Part shown: positions 1-6,497 of the stretch, piece by piece | Position numbering within the stretch: position 1 is the stretch's first letter | Layout of the letters: each line of letters begins with the position of its first letter | Assembly: GCA_002923335.1 (NCBI GenBank) | Contig: BEHZ01000083.1 | Location: 1-7,746 of the forward strand | Source: a bacterium HR23 | GTDB lineage: Bacteria > Chloroflexota > Dehalococcoidia > Lucifugimonadales > HRBIN23 | Direction of reading: 5' to 3' | Length of the DNA stretch: 7,746 nucleotides | The notes under the pieces: model-generated | What the model was told of the DNA's origin: nothing | The model's input: the letters and a program-made list of their open reading frames with translations, nothing else | Databases searched by the model: none | Translations under genes and position numbers: made by a program

Positions 1-6
1 TCCTTC

Positions 7-32
7 AAAGAGGAAAAGGTGCGATAGGCACC
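7..32 (-). terminator. Probable intrinsic terminator of the ABC exporter / nucleotidyltransferase operon
   Basis: Read on the minus strand, GGTGC (28-32), a 5-nt loop CTATC and GCACC (18-22) form a 5-bp GC-rich hairpin. It is followed directly by the T-rich run TTTTCCTCTTT (17 down to 7). It begins 11 nt after the stop codon of the minus-strand gene ending at 44, where an operon terminator is expected. The stem is short and the T tract is interrupted by C, so efficiency is uncertain. Confidence 0.5.
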
Positions 33-43
33 ATGCCAATACA

Positions 44-448
44 TCAGGACGCCTCCCGGGGCTTGCCTATGGCTAGGCGCAGGCCCGCCAGGGTGCCGTC
101 GTCGTAGAGCACTCTCCCCTGGGCGAACACCGCCACCAGGAAGGGGTCGCCAGCCAGCAACCCCTGGCGCACCTCTAAAGGACGCAGCACCAGGGGCACC
201 AGCATGGTGCGGAAGCGCCGGCCCTTATCCACCTCCTCCGCCATCTCCTGGAGGGCGGTGGTGAGGATATCCTTGCTCTGGCTCACCACCAACAGGGTAA
301 TGGCCCCCTGACTTCCCGGCAGGCCATGGGCCAGGCTCCCGTAGAGGATCACTCCCTGCACCTCCCGGGGATACGCCTTGAGCAGGCGGCGCATAAAGGT
401 GTCCAGCACCCTTTGCTGTCGGCGCAGTTCAGGGTTACCCCTGGGCAT
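44..448 (-). CDS. Small MNT-like nucleotidyltransferase-fold protein lacking catalytic aspartates
   Basis: This 134-aa protein resembles minimal nucleotidyltransferase (MNT/KNTase, pol-beta superfamily) domains. It has a helical start, then the strand-turn motif YGSLAHG (residues 36-42), a hydrophobic strand ITLLVV (50-55), and a C-terminal FLVAVFAQGRVLYDDGTLAGL segment typical of these proteins. Family members normally read GSxARG, five residues, then SDIDLLVV. Here the aligned stretch is GAITLLVV, so the two metal-binding Asp are Ala49 and Thr51. No obvious third Asp follows in the LVPLVLR strand. The fold is likely kept, but nucleotidyl transfer is probably lost, leaving perhaps a binding or antitoxin-like role (inference). 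The ATG at 448 follows GAGAAGGTG and overlaps the end of the exporter gene by 14 nt, indicating translational coupling. No toxin-like HEPN gene is visible next to it. Confidence 0.75.
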   Translation of the reverse strand: MPRGNPELRRQQRVLDTFMRRLLKAYPREVQGVILYGSLAHGLPGSQGAITLLVVSQSKDILTTALQEMAEEVDKGRRFRTMLVPLVLRPLEVRQGLLAGDPFLVAVFAQGRVLYDDGTLAGLRLAIGKPREAS

Positions 449-2192
449 GGGCTTTCACCTTCTCCCCTGTCTCGTCCCCCAGCAGTTGCCCCTGCACCAG
501 TTGCCGGTAAGGGCCCTCCTGGACCAGCAACTGGTCATGGCTCCCCTCCTGCACGATGCGCCCATCCTGCAAGACCAGGATACGGTCGGCTCGCCGCAAG
601 GTGGAGAGGCGATGGGCGATAACGATGACCGTGCGCCCCTCCATGACCCTCTCCATCGCCTCCTGGAGGCGCTCCTCGGTCTCAGCGTCCACACTGGAGG
701 TGGCGTCGTCTAGCACCAGCACCGGGGGGTCCAGCAGGAGCACACGGGCGATGGCGAGGCGTTGGCGCTGTCCCCCTGAGAGGGTTACCCCCCGCTCCCC
801 CACCCAGGTGTCGTAGCCCTGGGGAAGGGAGAGGATGAAGTCGTGGAGTTGGGCAACCTGGGCGCTGCGCACCACCTCCTCCAGTGTGGCGTTGGGCTTT
901 CCGTAGGCGATGTTCTCCCGAATGGTGGCAGAGAAGAGGAAGGTATCCTGCAGAACGATGCCGACATTCCGTCGCAGGCTCTCCAAGGAGAGGTCTCGGA
1001 TATCTATGCCGTCCAAAGTAATGCGCCCCTGGCTAACATCGTAAAAACGGGGGATGAGGTGCACCAGGGTGCTTTTTCCAGAGCCGGCCGGCCCTGCCAG
1101 GGCAACGACCTCCCCCGGCCGGGCCTCAAAGGTGATCCCTCGGAGAACAGGCTTGCCCCCGTAGGAGAACCACACCCCTTCAAAGCGCAGGTGGCCCCGT
1201 GCCCTGCCGAGGTGCACCGGATGGGGACGCTCCTGCACCGGGGAGGGGGTATCCAGCACCGCAAAGATGCGCTCACCCGACGCAACGGCACGGGTGAAGG
1301 TGTTGACCACCCATCCCACCATGCGCAGGGGCATAGTGATAAGCCCCATGTAGAAGAAGGCCTGGGCCACACCCCCCGGGGTAAGGCGCCCCGCCTGCAC
1401 CTCGCCCACCCCCACCAGCAAGAGGACGCCGCCTGCCAGGCCAAAGGCGAGCGCCATCTGGGACGCGTTGCTGGCCTGCAAGCGGGTGGAGGTCAGCGCC
1501 AGAGAGGCGACCTCCTGAGCGGTGGCGTTGAACTTGGCCTCCTCGTAGGGGGCGGAAGCGAAGGCCCGCACCACCTTGGCCCCCTGGAGGTTCTCCTGGA
1601 GGACAGTAGTCATACGGGCCATGCCCTCCTGGGTCCTCTGCCACACCTCCCGCAGGGCACGGGCGGTAACCGTTGCCCGCCACGCCACAAAGGGAGCAAA
1701 GGCAACTACCACCAGCGCCATCCGCCAGTTGGTCGCTACCAGCACCACCACGGCTCCCACAACCAGCACCAGCAGGCTCACCGCCCGGACCAGCCCCATG
1801 CTGATGAACCACCGGACACCCTCCACATCCACCGTCGCCCGGGACATCAGGGCCCCCGTCTGCTGGCGGTCGTGGTAGGCGAAGGAAAGGCGGTGCAGGG
1901 TGTCCAGCAGAAGGTTGCGCAACCGATAGGCGACCTGTTGGGAGACCTTCTCCGCCAGATATGTCTGCCCAAACGATAGGAGGCCCCGCAGGAGGCTGGC
2001 CCCCAGCACACCCCCGGCCAGCAACACCAGGGCCGCCACACCCGCCTGGGCGAGAGCGCGGTCTATGGTTAGGCCCAGAAGGCGGGGCACCGCTACACCG
2101 AACAGCGACGCCCCCAGCCCGCACACCAAAGCCAAAAGAAGGCTCCAGCGCTGAGGCCAGGCAAAGGTCATGAGCCTCCAGAGGACACGCAT
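435..2192 (-). CDS. ABC exporter half-transporter (MsbA/BmrA-type, fused membrane and ATPase domains)
   Basis: This 585-aa inner-membrane ABC exporter has a six-helix transmembrane domain at about residues 1-310 and a nucleotide-binding domain at about 335-575. Visible motifs are the A-loop Tyr344, Walker A GPAGSGKST (367-375), Q-loop Gln415, signature LSGGQ (471-475), Walker B VLVLDD (491-496), D-loop SSVD (499-502) and switch His527. The Walker B catalytic Glu position is Asp496, as in the degenerate half of heterodimeric exporters such as TM287 or BmrC. The protein probably pairs with a second half-transporter, but none adjoins it in this window. Substrate (drug, lipid or peptide) cannot be told from sequence. 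The ATG at 2192 is preceded by a G-rich stretch (GGGGGGATAGGG). An alternative ATG at residue 8 follows GGAGG with a very short spacer. It is the first gene of an operon with the overlapping nucleotidyltransferase-like gene. Confidence 0.92.
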   Translation of the reverse strand: MRVLWRLMTFAWPQRWSLLLALVCGLGASLFGVAVPRLLGLTIDRALAQAGVAALVLLAGGVLGASLLRGLLSFGQTYLAEKVSQQVAYRLRNLLLDTLHRLSFAYHDRQQTGALMSRATVDVEGVRWFISMGLVRAVSLLVLVVGAVVVLVATNWRMALVVVAFAPFVAWRATVTARALREVWQRTQEGMARMTTVLQENLQGAKVVRAFASAPYEEAKFNATAQEVASLALTSTRLQASNASQMALAFGLAGGVLLLVGVGEVQAGRLTPGGVAQAFFYMGLITMPLRMVGWVVNTFTRAVASGERIFAVLDTPSPVQERPHPVHLGRARGHLRFEGVWFSYGGKPVLRGITFEARPGEVVALAGPAGSGKSTLVHLIPRFYDVSQGRITLDGIDIRDLSLESLRRNVGIVLQDTFLFSATIRENIAYGKPNATLEEVVRSAQVAQLHDFILSLPQGYDTWVGERGVTLSGGQRQRLAIARVLLLDPPVLVLDDATSSVDAETEERLQEAMERVMEGRTVIVIAHRLSTLRRADRILVLQDGRIVQEGSHDQLLVQEGPYRQLVQGQLLGDETGEKVKAHAQG

Positions 2193-2256
2193 CCCTATCC
2201 CCCCTTTACCATCTTACCCCCATCTGCCGACCACCCGCCACACCCCGATACGGTGG

Positions 2257-2307
2257 CCCTGGAGAGACGCTCAGGCGCTGTGGGAAGGATTCCCGACCTC
2301 TCCAGGG
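2257..2307. repeat. Nested inverted repeat in the divergent intergenic region
   Basis: CCCTGGAGAG (2257-2266) is matched perfectly by its reverse complement CTCTCCAGGG (2298-2307). The 31-nt interval contains a second dyad, GGGAA (2282-2286), GGA, TTCCC (2290-2294). It lies 65-115 nt upstream of the exporter start codon and about 45-90 nt upstream of the promoter of the plus-strand gene. It could be an operator, or an RNA hairpin in the exporter's leader. It has no T tract, so it is not a typical terminator. Confidence 0.5.
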
Positions 2308-2329
2308 GAAGGCCCACACATATATATCG

Positions 2330-2345
2330 TTTGGAGTATTTGGAG
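2330..2345. repeat. Tandem 7-bp direct repeat TTTGGAG next to the -35 box
   Basis: TTTGGAG occurs at 2330-2336 and again at 2339-2345, a 9-bp period, with only TA between copies. The second copy ends 4 nt before the proposed -35 hexamer at 2350. This is where activator sites or repressor half-sites often lie. The cognate protein is unknown. Confidence 0.4.
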
Positions 2346-2349
2346 CATC

Positions 2350-2378
2350 TTTACAAGGCACCAGGAAAATGTTATCTT
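2350..2378 (+). promoter_or_regulatory. Sigma70-type promoter with extended -10, for the wHTH-like gene
   Basis: TTTACA (2350-2355, five of six consensus bases) is separated by 17 nt from TATCTT (2373-2378, four of six). A TG dinucleotide at 2370-2371 makes an extended -10. Transcription would begin near 2385, giving a leader of about 22 nt that contains the AGGAGGG ribosome binding site. The AT-rich composition here contrasts with the surrounding GC-rich DNA. Confidence 0.5.
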
Positions 2379-2407
2379 CATGTTGAAGTTGTGCGCAGGA
2401 GGGTTTC

Positions 2408-2845
2408 ATGGCCCGTGTAACGGTAACCATAGAGGGCGACTGGGCAGAAGTGCAGGGCATCCTTGCACGTTTAGGAGAGGGAGCACCCCCTGTAGAAAAA
2501 GTTGCTGTTGAGGCGCAGGCGGAAGCCCCAGCCCGTGCCGCAGAGAAGGCCGAGCGAGAGTGGACGCCCGGACAGGTTCGGCGCTTCTGGCGCAGGCTCT
2601 CGAACGACGCCAGGCGGGTTCTGAGGGAAATGGCCAAGCATCCGGAGGGCATCTCCTGGACCGCCCTTCAGCAGGCTCTGGGCATGCGGGCACGGGAAGT
2701 GGGCGGAACCCTCTCCTCCGTTGGCCACCGCATGCGGGGCTTCGCAGGGCTGCCCCGCCCTGTCCAGAAGATAACCCTCCCCGAAGGGAAAGGGTATCGT
2801 CTTATCCCCAGCGTGGCCAAGGTCATCGCCTCCCTGGAGGAGTAG
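2408..2845 (+). CDS. Hypothetical protein with C-terminal winged-helix-like domain
   Basis: This 145-aa protein is not a family I can name. Residues 1-24 (MARVTVTIEGDWAEVQGILARLG) look like a small strand-helix unit. Residues 28-50 are Ala/Glu-rich and probably a flexible or helical linker. Residues 51-145 resemble a winged helix-turn-helix: WTPGQVRRFWRRLSNDARRV starts the first helix, an AKHPEGISWTALQQALGM segment fits helix-turn-helix geometry, then a helix with GGTLSSVGHRM and a wing-like region with KITLPEGKGYRL. It is basic in the helices, consistent with nucleic-acid binding (inference). The ATG follows a strong AGGAGGG with good spacing and has a good promoter upstream. It is divergent from the ABC exporter gene, so local regulation of that operon is possible but unproven. 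The next gene begins 150 nt downstream. Confidence 0.8.
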   Translation: MARVTVTIEGDWAEVQGILARLGEGAPPVEKVAVEAQAEAPARAAEKAEREWTPGQVRRFWRRLSNDARRVLREMAKHPEGISWTALQQALGMRAREVGGTLSSVGHRMRGFAGLPRPVQKITLPEGKGYRLIPSVAKVIASLEE

Positions 2846-2920
2846 GCTTCTCATCTGGCCGCCGTTGCCTTTCCCGAGAGGGGGAATCGGGCCCCTCGCC
2901 TAAGGCCGCCGGACGCCCCC

Positions 2921-2949
2921 TTGCTTTCGGCCGGCGCCGTGGGTATCTT
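2921..2949 (+). promoter_or_regulatory. Possible weak promoter for the Ldh2-family gene
   Basis: TTGCTT (2921-2926, three of six) and TATCTT (2944-2949, four of six) are 17 nt apart. The -10 hexamer is identical to that proposed for the upstream gene. Transcription would begin about 40 nt before the GTG start. The -35 match is poor, and readthrough from the upstream gene is an alternative. Confidence 0.25.
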
Positions 2950-2995
2950 TACTACCAAAATACGGGGCTACCCGTGCCCCGCATCAGGAGGAGGC

Positions 2996-4084
2996 GTGGT
3001 AGAGTTCCTGAAAGCCAGAGACGAAGAGAGCATCCGCATCTATGCCGAGCCATTGCAGGCATTTGTCGCTTCCCTTTTCCGGAAACTCGGCCTCTCTCAG
3101 GAGGACAGCCAGACCGCCGCCTCTGTTCTTGTGCGGGCGGACCTGCGGGGCATCGACTCCCACGGCACCCAGCATTATATTGAGAGCATTTACGTGCCGG
3201 GCCTGATGGACGGACGCATCAACGCCCGCCCCCACATACAGGTAGTGCGGGAGACCCCCGTCTCTGCCCTGGTCAACGGCGACGGGGGACTGGGGCTGGT
3301 GGTTGGCCCCTATGCCATGCGCCTGGCCATTCAGAAGGCCCTGGCCTCCGGGGTGGGGATGGTAGCAGTGCAGAACAGCCGACACTACGGCGCCGCCCAA
3401 ATCCACGCGCTCATGGCCCTGGAGCACGACCTTATCGGCATCTCTATGACCAACGCCTCGCCTATTGTGGTGCCCACCTTTGGAAGGGAGCCGCGCCTGG
3501 GCACCAACCCCCTGTGTGTCGCCGTCCCTGCCGGCAAGGAACCGCCGTTTGTCCTGGACATGGCCACCAGCACCGTGGCTATGGGGAAGGTCGTCATTGC
3601 CCAGGCGTTGGGCAGAAGCCTGCCCTTGGGCTGGGCCACCGACGAGAACGGCATCCCCACCACCGATGCCAACAAGGCTCGGGCCGCCCGCCGTCTCCTC
3701 CCTCTGGGGGGCACACGGGAGCAGGGGAGCCACAAGGGCTACGGCCTGGGGGCGGTGGTGGATATCCTGACCGGCATCCTCTCGGCAACCGGAAGCAGTA
3801 TGGAACTCCAACCCCAGGGGTGCGCCGGCCACTTCTTCGCTGCGTGGCGGATTGACCTCTTTCGGCCAGTAGAGGAGTTTAAGGCGCACATGGACACCTT
3901 CTTGCGCACCCTGCGGGAGACGCCCCCCGCCCCCGGCCACGACCGGGTGCTGTATGCCGGCTTGCCGGAGTGGGAGACAGAGCAGGAGCGCAGGGCCAAA
4001 GGTATCCCCATCCCCCGCAAGACGCTGGCCTACTTCCGCCAGGTGAGCGCCGAACTGGGCATCCCTTATACCTTGGGGGCGTAG
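2996..4084 (+). CDS. Malate/L-lactate dehydrogenase family (Ldh2/YlbC) NAD(P)H-dependent oxidoreductase
   Basis: This 362-aa protein belongs to the Ldh2/YlbC/AllD family of cytosolic NAD(P)-dependent 2-hydroxyacid or 2-oxoacid (and cyclic imino acid) oxidoreductases, unrelated to classical LDH/MDH. Family signatures run in order: RGIDSHG (51-57), NSRHYGAA (127-134, with the presumed catalytic His130), the TNASPIVVPTFG region and LGTNP (168-172), FVLDMATSTVAMGK (185-198), GWATDENGIPTTD (212-224), LLPLGG (234-239) and KGYGL (247-251). Length fits the family. I chose GTG at 2996 because AGGAGGAGG (2986-2994) precedes it and homology begins just after. An in-frame TTG at 2921 would add 25 residues without family character. 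Substrate is unresolved: malate, lactate, ureidoglycolate, sulfolactate and related acids are all precedented. It converges on the alpha/beta hydrolase gene with a 50-nt gap holding no convincing terminator. Confidence 0.9.
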   Translation: MVEFLKARDEESIRIYAEPLQAFVASLFRKLGLSQEDSQTAASVLVRADLRGIDSHGTQHYIESIYVPGLMDGRINARPHIQVVRETPVSALVNGDGGLGLVVGPYAMRLAIQKALASGVGMVAVQNSRHYGAAQIHALMALEHDLIGISMTNASPIVVPTFGREPRLGTNPLCVAVPAGKEPPFVLDMATSTVAMGKVVIAQALGRSLPLGWATDENGIPTTDANKARAARRLLPLGGTREQGSHKGYGLGAVVDILTGILSATGSSMELQPQGCAGHFFAAWRIDLFRPVEEFKAHMDTFLRTLRETPPAPGHDRVLYAGLPEWETEQERRAKGIPIPRKTLAYFRQVSAELGIPYTLGA

Positions 4085-4134
4085 CGAAGGGAGCAAAGGG
4101 CCATCGCCTTGAGGCAGGGCGGTAGGCCCCCACG

Positions 4135-5010
4135 CTACCGGGGGATAGCGCCCCCTGCCTTCACCTCCTGGAAAAACTCCAGGATGAGGTGGGCCAGCAC
4201 CTCCGGCTGCTCCATAGGCACGAAGTGGTCGGCCCCGGGGACCGCCACCGTGCGCACCGGGCCCTGCACCAGTTGCAGGAACTGTTGGAAAGCAGGCATG
4301 TCAAAGCGGAAGCGGTCGCTCTCGGTGCCACGCACCACCAGCACCGGCCAGGTGATGGAGCGGAAGGCCTTCTCCCTGTCCACATCCATGGGGGCCTGGT
4401 AGAACCGAGCCTCCGTTTCGGGTGTGCAGAGGAGGGCAACACTCCCGTCGTCCCTCTCTTCAAATCCACCCTTGAGGTAGAGCCAGACGCTCTCATCGGG
4501 CCAGCGCTGGAAGGCACCCCTGCCCTTATAGGCGTGGAAGGCCTCTTCACGGCTGGGGAACACCGCCCGCCGTCGTCGGGCCTGCTCCGCCAGCGAGGTG
4601 TTCACCTGAGGGGAGTTGCTCCGCATCACCGCCGAGGGTTCCACCAGGGCCATCGCTCGCACCCGGCCGGCAATCAGGGGGCAGGCCAGAAGAACCACAC
4701 CCCCTCCTCGGGAGTGGCCCACCAGAAAGGCATCCGTGAGGTCCAGGGCCTCCATAAGGGAGGCCAGGTCCTGCGCCAGGAGGCTCCAGCGCAGGTCGGG
4801 GCCGACCGCTTTATCTGTCAGTCCATGGCCGCGCAGGTCGGGGGCCAGCACCCGCCAGCCGTGCTGGGCCAGGCGCTGCGCCACCGGCGCCCAGGTGAGG
4901 GCGCAGAAGCCCGTAGCGTGCACCAGGAGAGCGGTCGCTGCCCCCTCGCCCCATTGCAGCAGGTGGAAACGGATACCGTTGGCGTGCACCCAACGCTCAA
5001 CCGGTTCCAT
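4135..5010 (-). CDS. Alpha/beta hydrolase fold protein
   Basis: This 291-aa soluble protein has a complete alpha/beta hydrolase core. The oxyanion region is LVHATGF (29-35, where HGxG is more usual), followed by the strand and loop VLAPDLRGHGLTD (54-66). The nucleophile elbow is GHSRGG with Ser100, a probable catalytic Asp lies in RGTESD (Asp232), and the catalytic His is His262 in GADHFVPMEQPE. A lid/cap region lies roughly between residues 128 and 215. The family includes esterases, epoxide hydrolases, dehalogenases and C-C bond hydrolases; Ser as nucleophile argues against dehalogenase and epoxide hydrolase. It is the last gene of the guaB3-NIPSNAP-hydrolase run, beginning 8 nt after the NIPSNAP stop. 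No Shine-Dalgarno sequence precedes its ATG, suggesting translation coupled to the upstream gene. Its substrate is unknown. Confidence 0.9.
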   Translation of the reverse strand: MEPVERWVHANGIRFHLLQWGEGAATALLVHATGFCALTWAPVAQRLAQHGWRVLAPDLRGHGLTDKAVGPDLRWSLLAQDLASLMEALDLTDAFLVGHSRGGGVVLLACPLIAGRVRAMALVEPSAVMRSNSPQVNTSLAEQARRRRAVFPSREEAFHAYKGRGAFQRWPDESVWLYLKGGFEERDDGSVALLCTPETEARFYQAPMDVDREKAFRSITWPVLVVRGTESDRFRFDMPAFQQFLQLVQGPVRTVAVPGADHFVPMEQPEVLAHLILEFFQEVKAGGAIPR

Positions 5011-5018
5011 ACCGGGCG

Positions 5019-5342
5019 CTACTGCAGAGGCGAATAAGGAGTAGGGCGGAGGATGCGGTTAGACACCCGTGCCACCAGGGGGCCTTCCCGTTCCGTCTCA
5101 GCACGGCGGGCCTGCCACTCCGGGTCGGCCTGGAAAGCGGTCCACTTCTGCTCCCGCTCGGCCAGGCTCTCCCAGGCCAGCATATAGACCAACTGGTTGC
5201 TGGTGCCGATATCCTCCGTCCAGAAGGCCACGGGGCGGATGCCGTGCGTCTTCCACAAGGGGATGGTAACGGTGGCGAAGCGAGTGTTCAAAGCGGGGAG
5301 TTTCCCCGGCATGGCCTCGTAGATACGCAGTTCGTAAAGCAT
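5019..5342 (-). CDS. NIPSNAP family protein (dimeric alpha/beta barrel)
   Basis: This 107-aa protein is a single NIPSNAP domain of the dimeric alpha+beta barrel superfamily. It starts with the typical MLYELRIYEA strand, followed by GKLPALNTRF, then HGIRPVAFWTEDIGTSNQLVYMLAW, and the W-x2-F-x-DPEW element (WTAFQADPEW). It ends with an RILRPTPYSPL segment seen in bacterial members. Such proteins are small and cytosolic. Most have no defined reaction, and some related barrels are monooxygenase-like or bind small molecules. The ATG at 5342 follows AGGAGGG at good spacing. It sits 21 nt after guaB3 and 8 nt before the hydrolase, so all three genes are probably co-transcribed. Pairing with the hydrolase suggests a shared small-molecule pathway, which is only inference. 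Confidence 0.9.
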   Translation of the reverse strand: MLYELRIYEAMPGKLPALNTRFATVTIPLWKTHGIRPVAFWTEDIGTSNQLVYMLAWESLAEREQKWTAFQADPEWQARRAETEREGPLVARVSNRILRPTPYSPLQ

Positions 5343-5363
5343 GCGCGCCCTCCTGACCTTATG

Positions 5364-6497
5364 CTAGCGCTGGGCCATTTGATATGTTTTGCCCTCCATC
5401 TTAATGTCCGGCGCATAGACCAGTTCCGCCCTCTGGAAGTCTCGGATGGTGAAAGCCCCCACCATCCCCATGCCCACCCGGAGCGCCCCGACAAGGTTCA
5501 TTGTGCCGTCGGTAACCTGCGAGGGGCCGAAGAGGATCTCCTGGAGGGTGCCCTTGATGCCCACCTTCACACGCGTGCCACGGGGCAAGGCGGGATGGGA
5601 GGTAGCCATCCCCCAGTTGTAGCCTCGGCCGGGGGCTTCCTGGGCCTGGGCAAAGGGGGTGCCCAGCATCACCGCATCCGCACCAGAGACAAAGGCCTTG
5701 CAGACTTCTCCACCGGTGCGCATGCCTCCGTCGGTAATCACCGCCACATACCGCCCCGTCTGGCGGTAGTATTCCTCCCGGGCGGCGGCGCAGTCCATAG
5801 TAGCGGTTACCTGCGGCACCCCTACGCCTACTACCTCGCGGGTGGTGCACGCTGCACCCGGCCCCACCCCTACCAGGATGCCGTGGATGCCCGTCTCCAT
5901 TAGTTCCAGGGCAGCGCTGTAGGTAACACAGTTGCCCACGATGACCGGCACCTTCACCTGCTGGACCAGTTCTGAGAAGATAAGGCCTCGGTAACTCTTG
6001 GAGATGTGGCGGGCGGTGGTAACGGTGGCCTGCACCACCAGGATGTCGGCACCTGCCTCCACCGCCAGGGGGGCGAGGCGCTTGGTATTCTGGGGCGTTA
6101 CCGCTACGGCGCACACTACCCCACCCCCCTTGACCTCCTGGATGCGCTGGCCGATGAGGTGCTCTTTGATAGGAGCGCTGTAAATCTTCTGCAGGAGGGC
6201 GGTAACCTCCTCCTGGGGGGCCTGCACCACCTGCTGCAGCACAGCATCGGCGTCCTCGTAGCGGGTCCACACCCCCTCCAGGTTCAGAACTGCCAGACCC
6301 CCCGCCTTCCCCATAGCAATGGCGAACGAGGGGCTGACAACCGCATCCATAGCGGAGGCCAGGAAGGGGATGGCAAACCGGTGTGGCCCCAACTGGAACT
6401 CAATGTTGGTCTGGTCGGGGTTGATGGTGACCTGACCGGGGACAATGGCCACCTCGTCAAAGCCATAGGCCCGGCGGATTTCCTTGAACTGCAGCAT
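5364..6497 (-). CDS. guaB3: GuaB3 family IMP dehydrogenase-related protein (no CBS domains)
   Basis: This 377-aa TIM-barrel protein matches the GuaB3 branch of the IMP dehydrogenase/GMP reductase superfamily. IMPDH oxidises IMP to XMP with NAD+ in guanine nucleotide synthesis, and the cyanobacterial GuaB3 has been reported to have this activity. Diagnostic segments are RRAYGFDEVAIVPG (8-21), ASAMDAVVSP (47-56), LAVLNLEGVWTRYED (68-82), the active-site loop GPGAACTTR with Cys217, the phosphate-binding DGGMRTGGEVCKA (256-268) and YNWGMATSHPALPRGTR (293-309). The twin CBS regulatory domains of classical GuaB are absent; there is no room for them between barrel elements. I chose ATG at 6497 because homology begins there. 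The same frame stays open to 6977 in GC-rich DNA, but that upstream stretch has no family resemblance and crosses the promoter. Ribosome binding is weak (GGTGGTGGG). It heads the NIPSNAP-hydrolase operon. Confidence 0.9.
   Translation of the reverse strand: MLQFKEIRRAYGFDEVAIVPGQVTINPDQTNIEFQLGPHRFAIPFLASAMDAVVSPSFAIAMGKAGGLAVLNLEGVWTRYEDADAVLQQVVQAPQEEVTALLQKIYSAPIKEHLIGQRIQEVKGGGVVCAVAVTPQNTKRLAPLAVEAGADILVVQATVTTARHISKSYRGLIFSELVQQVKVPVIVGNCVTYSAALELMETGIHGILVGVGPGAACTTREVVGVGVPQVTATMDCAAAREEYYRQTGRYVAVITDGGMRTGGEVCKAFVSGADAVMLGTPFAQAQEAPGRGYNWGMATSHPALPRGTRVKVGIKGTLQEILFGPSQVTDGTMNLVGALRVGMGMVGAFTIRDFQRAELVYAPDIKMEGKTYQMAQR

Noticed and set aside
843..1979. A 378-codon plus-strand ORF across the exporter gene
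   Set aside because: It is fully antisense to the well-supported ABC exporter, rich in Gly/His/Pro/Arg and without any domain; a GC-rich shadow frame.
2209..2214. TAAGAT on the minus strand, and TATATAT at 2321-2327, as -10 boxes for the exporter
   Set aside because: Neither has a recognisable -35 hexamer at 16-18 nt, so the exporter promoter is left unassigned.
2878..2897. GAGGGG/CCCCTC hairpin after the wHTH-like gene as a terminator
   Set aside because: A 6-bp stem with no following T tract; competing short stems exist in the same GC-rich stretch.
2984..4096. A 370-codon minus-strand ORF across the Ldh2-family gene
   Set aside because: It is the antisense shadow of a gene whose sense frame shows all family motifs; its composition is Gly/His/Arg-rich with no recognisable fold.
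4081..4138. GTAGCG/CGCTAC inverted repeat around the convergent stops as a shared terminator
   Set aside because: Only 6 bp with a 46-nt loop, and simply reflects both genes ending in GCG TAG.
4189..5037. A 282-codon plus-strand ORF across the alpha/beta hydrolase
   Set aside because: Antisense shadow of a gene with an intact catalytic triad; no domain or ribosome binding site.
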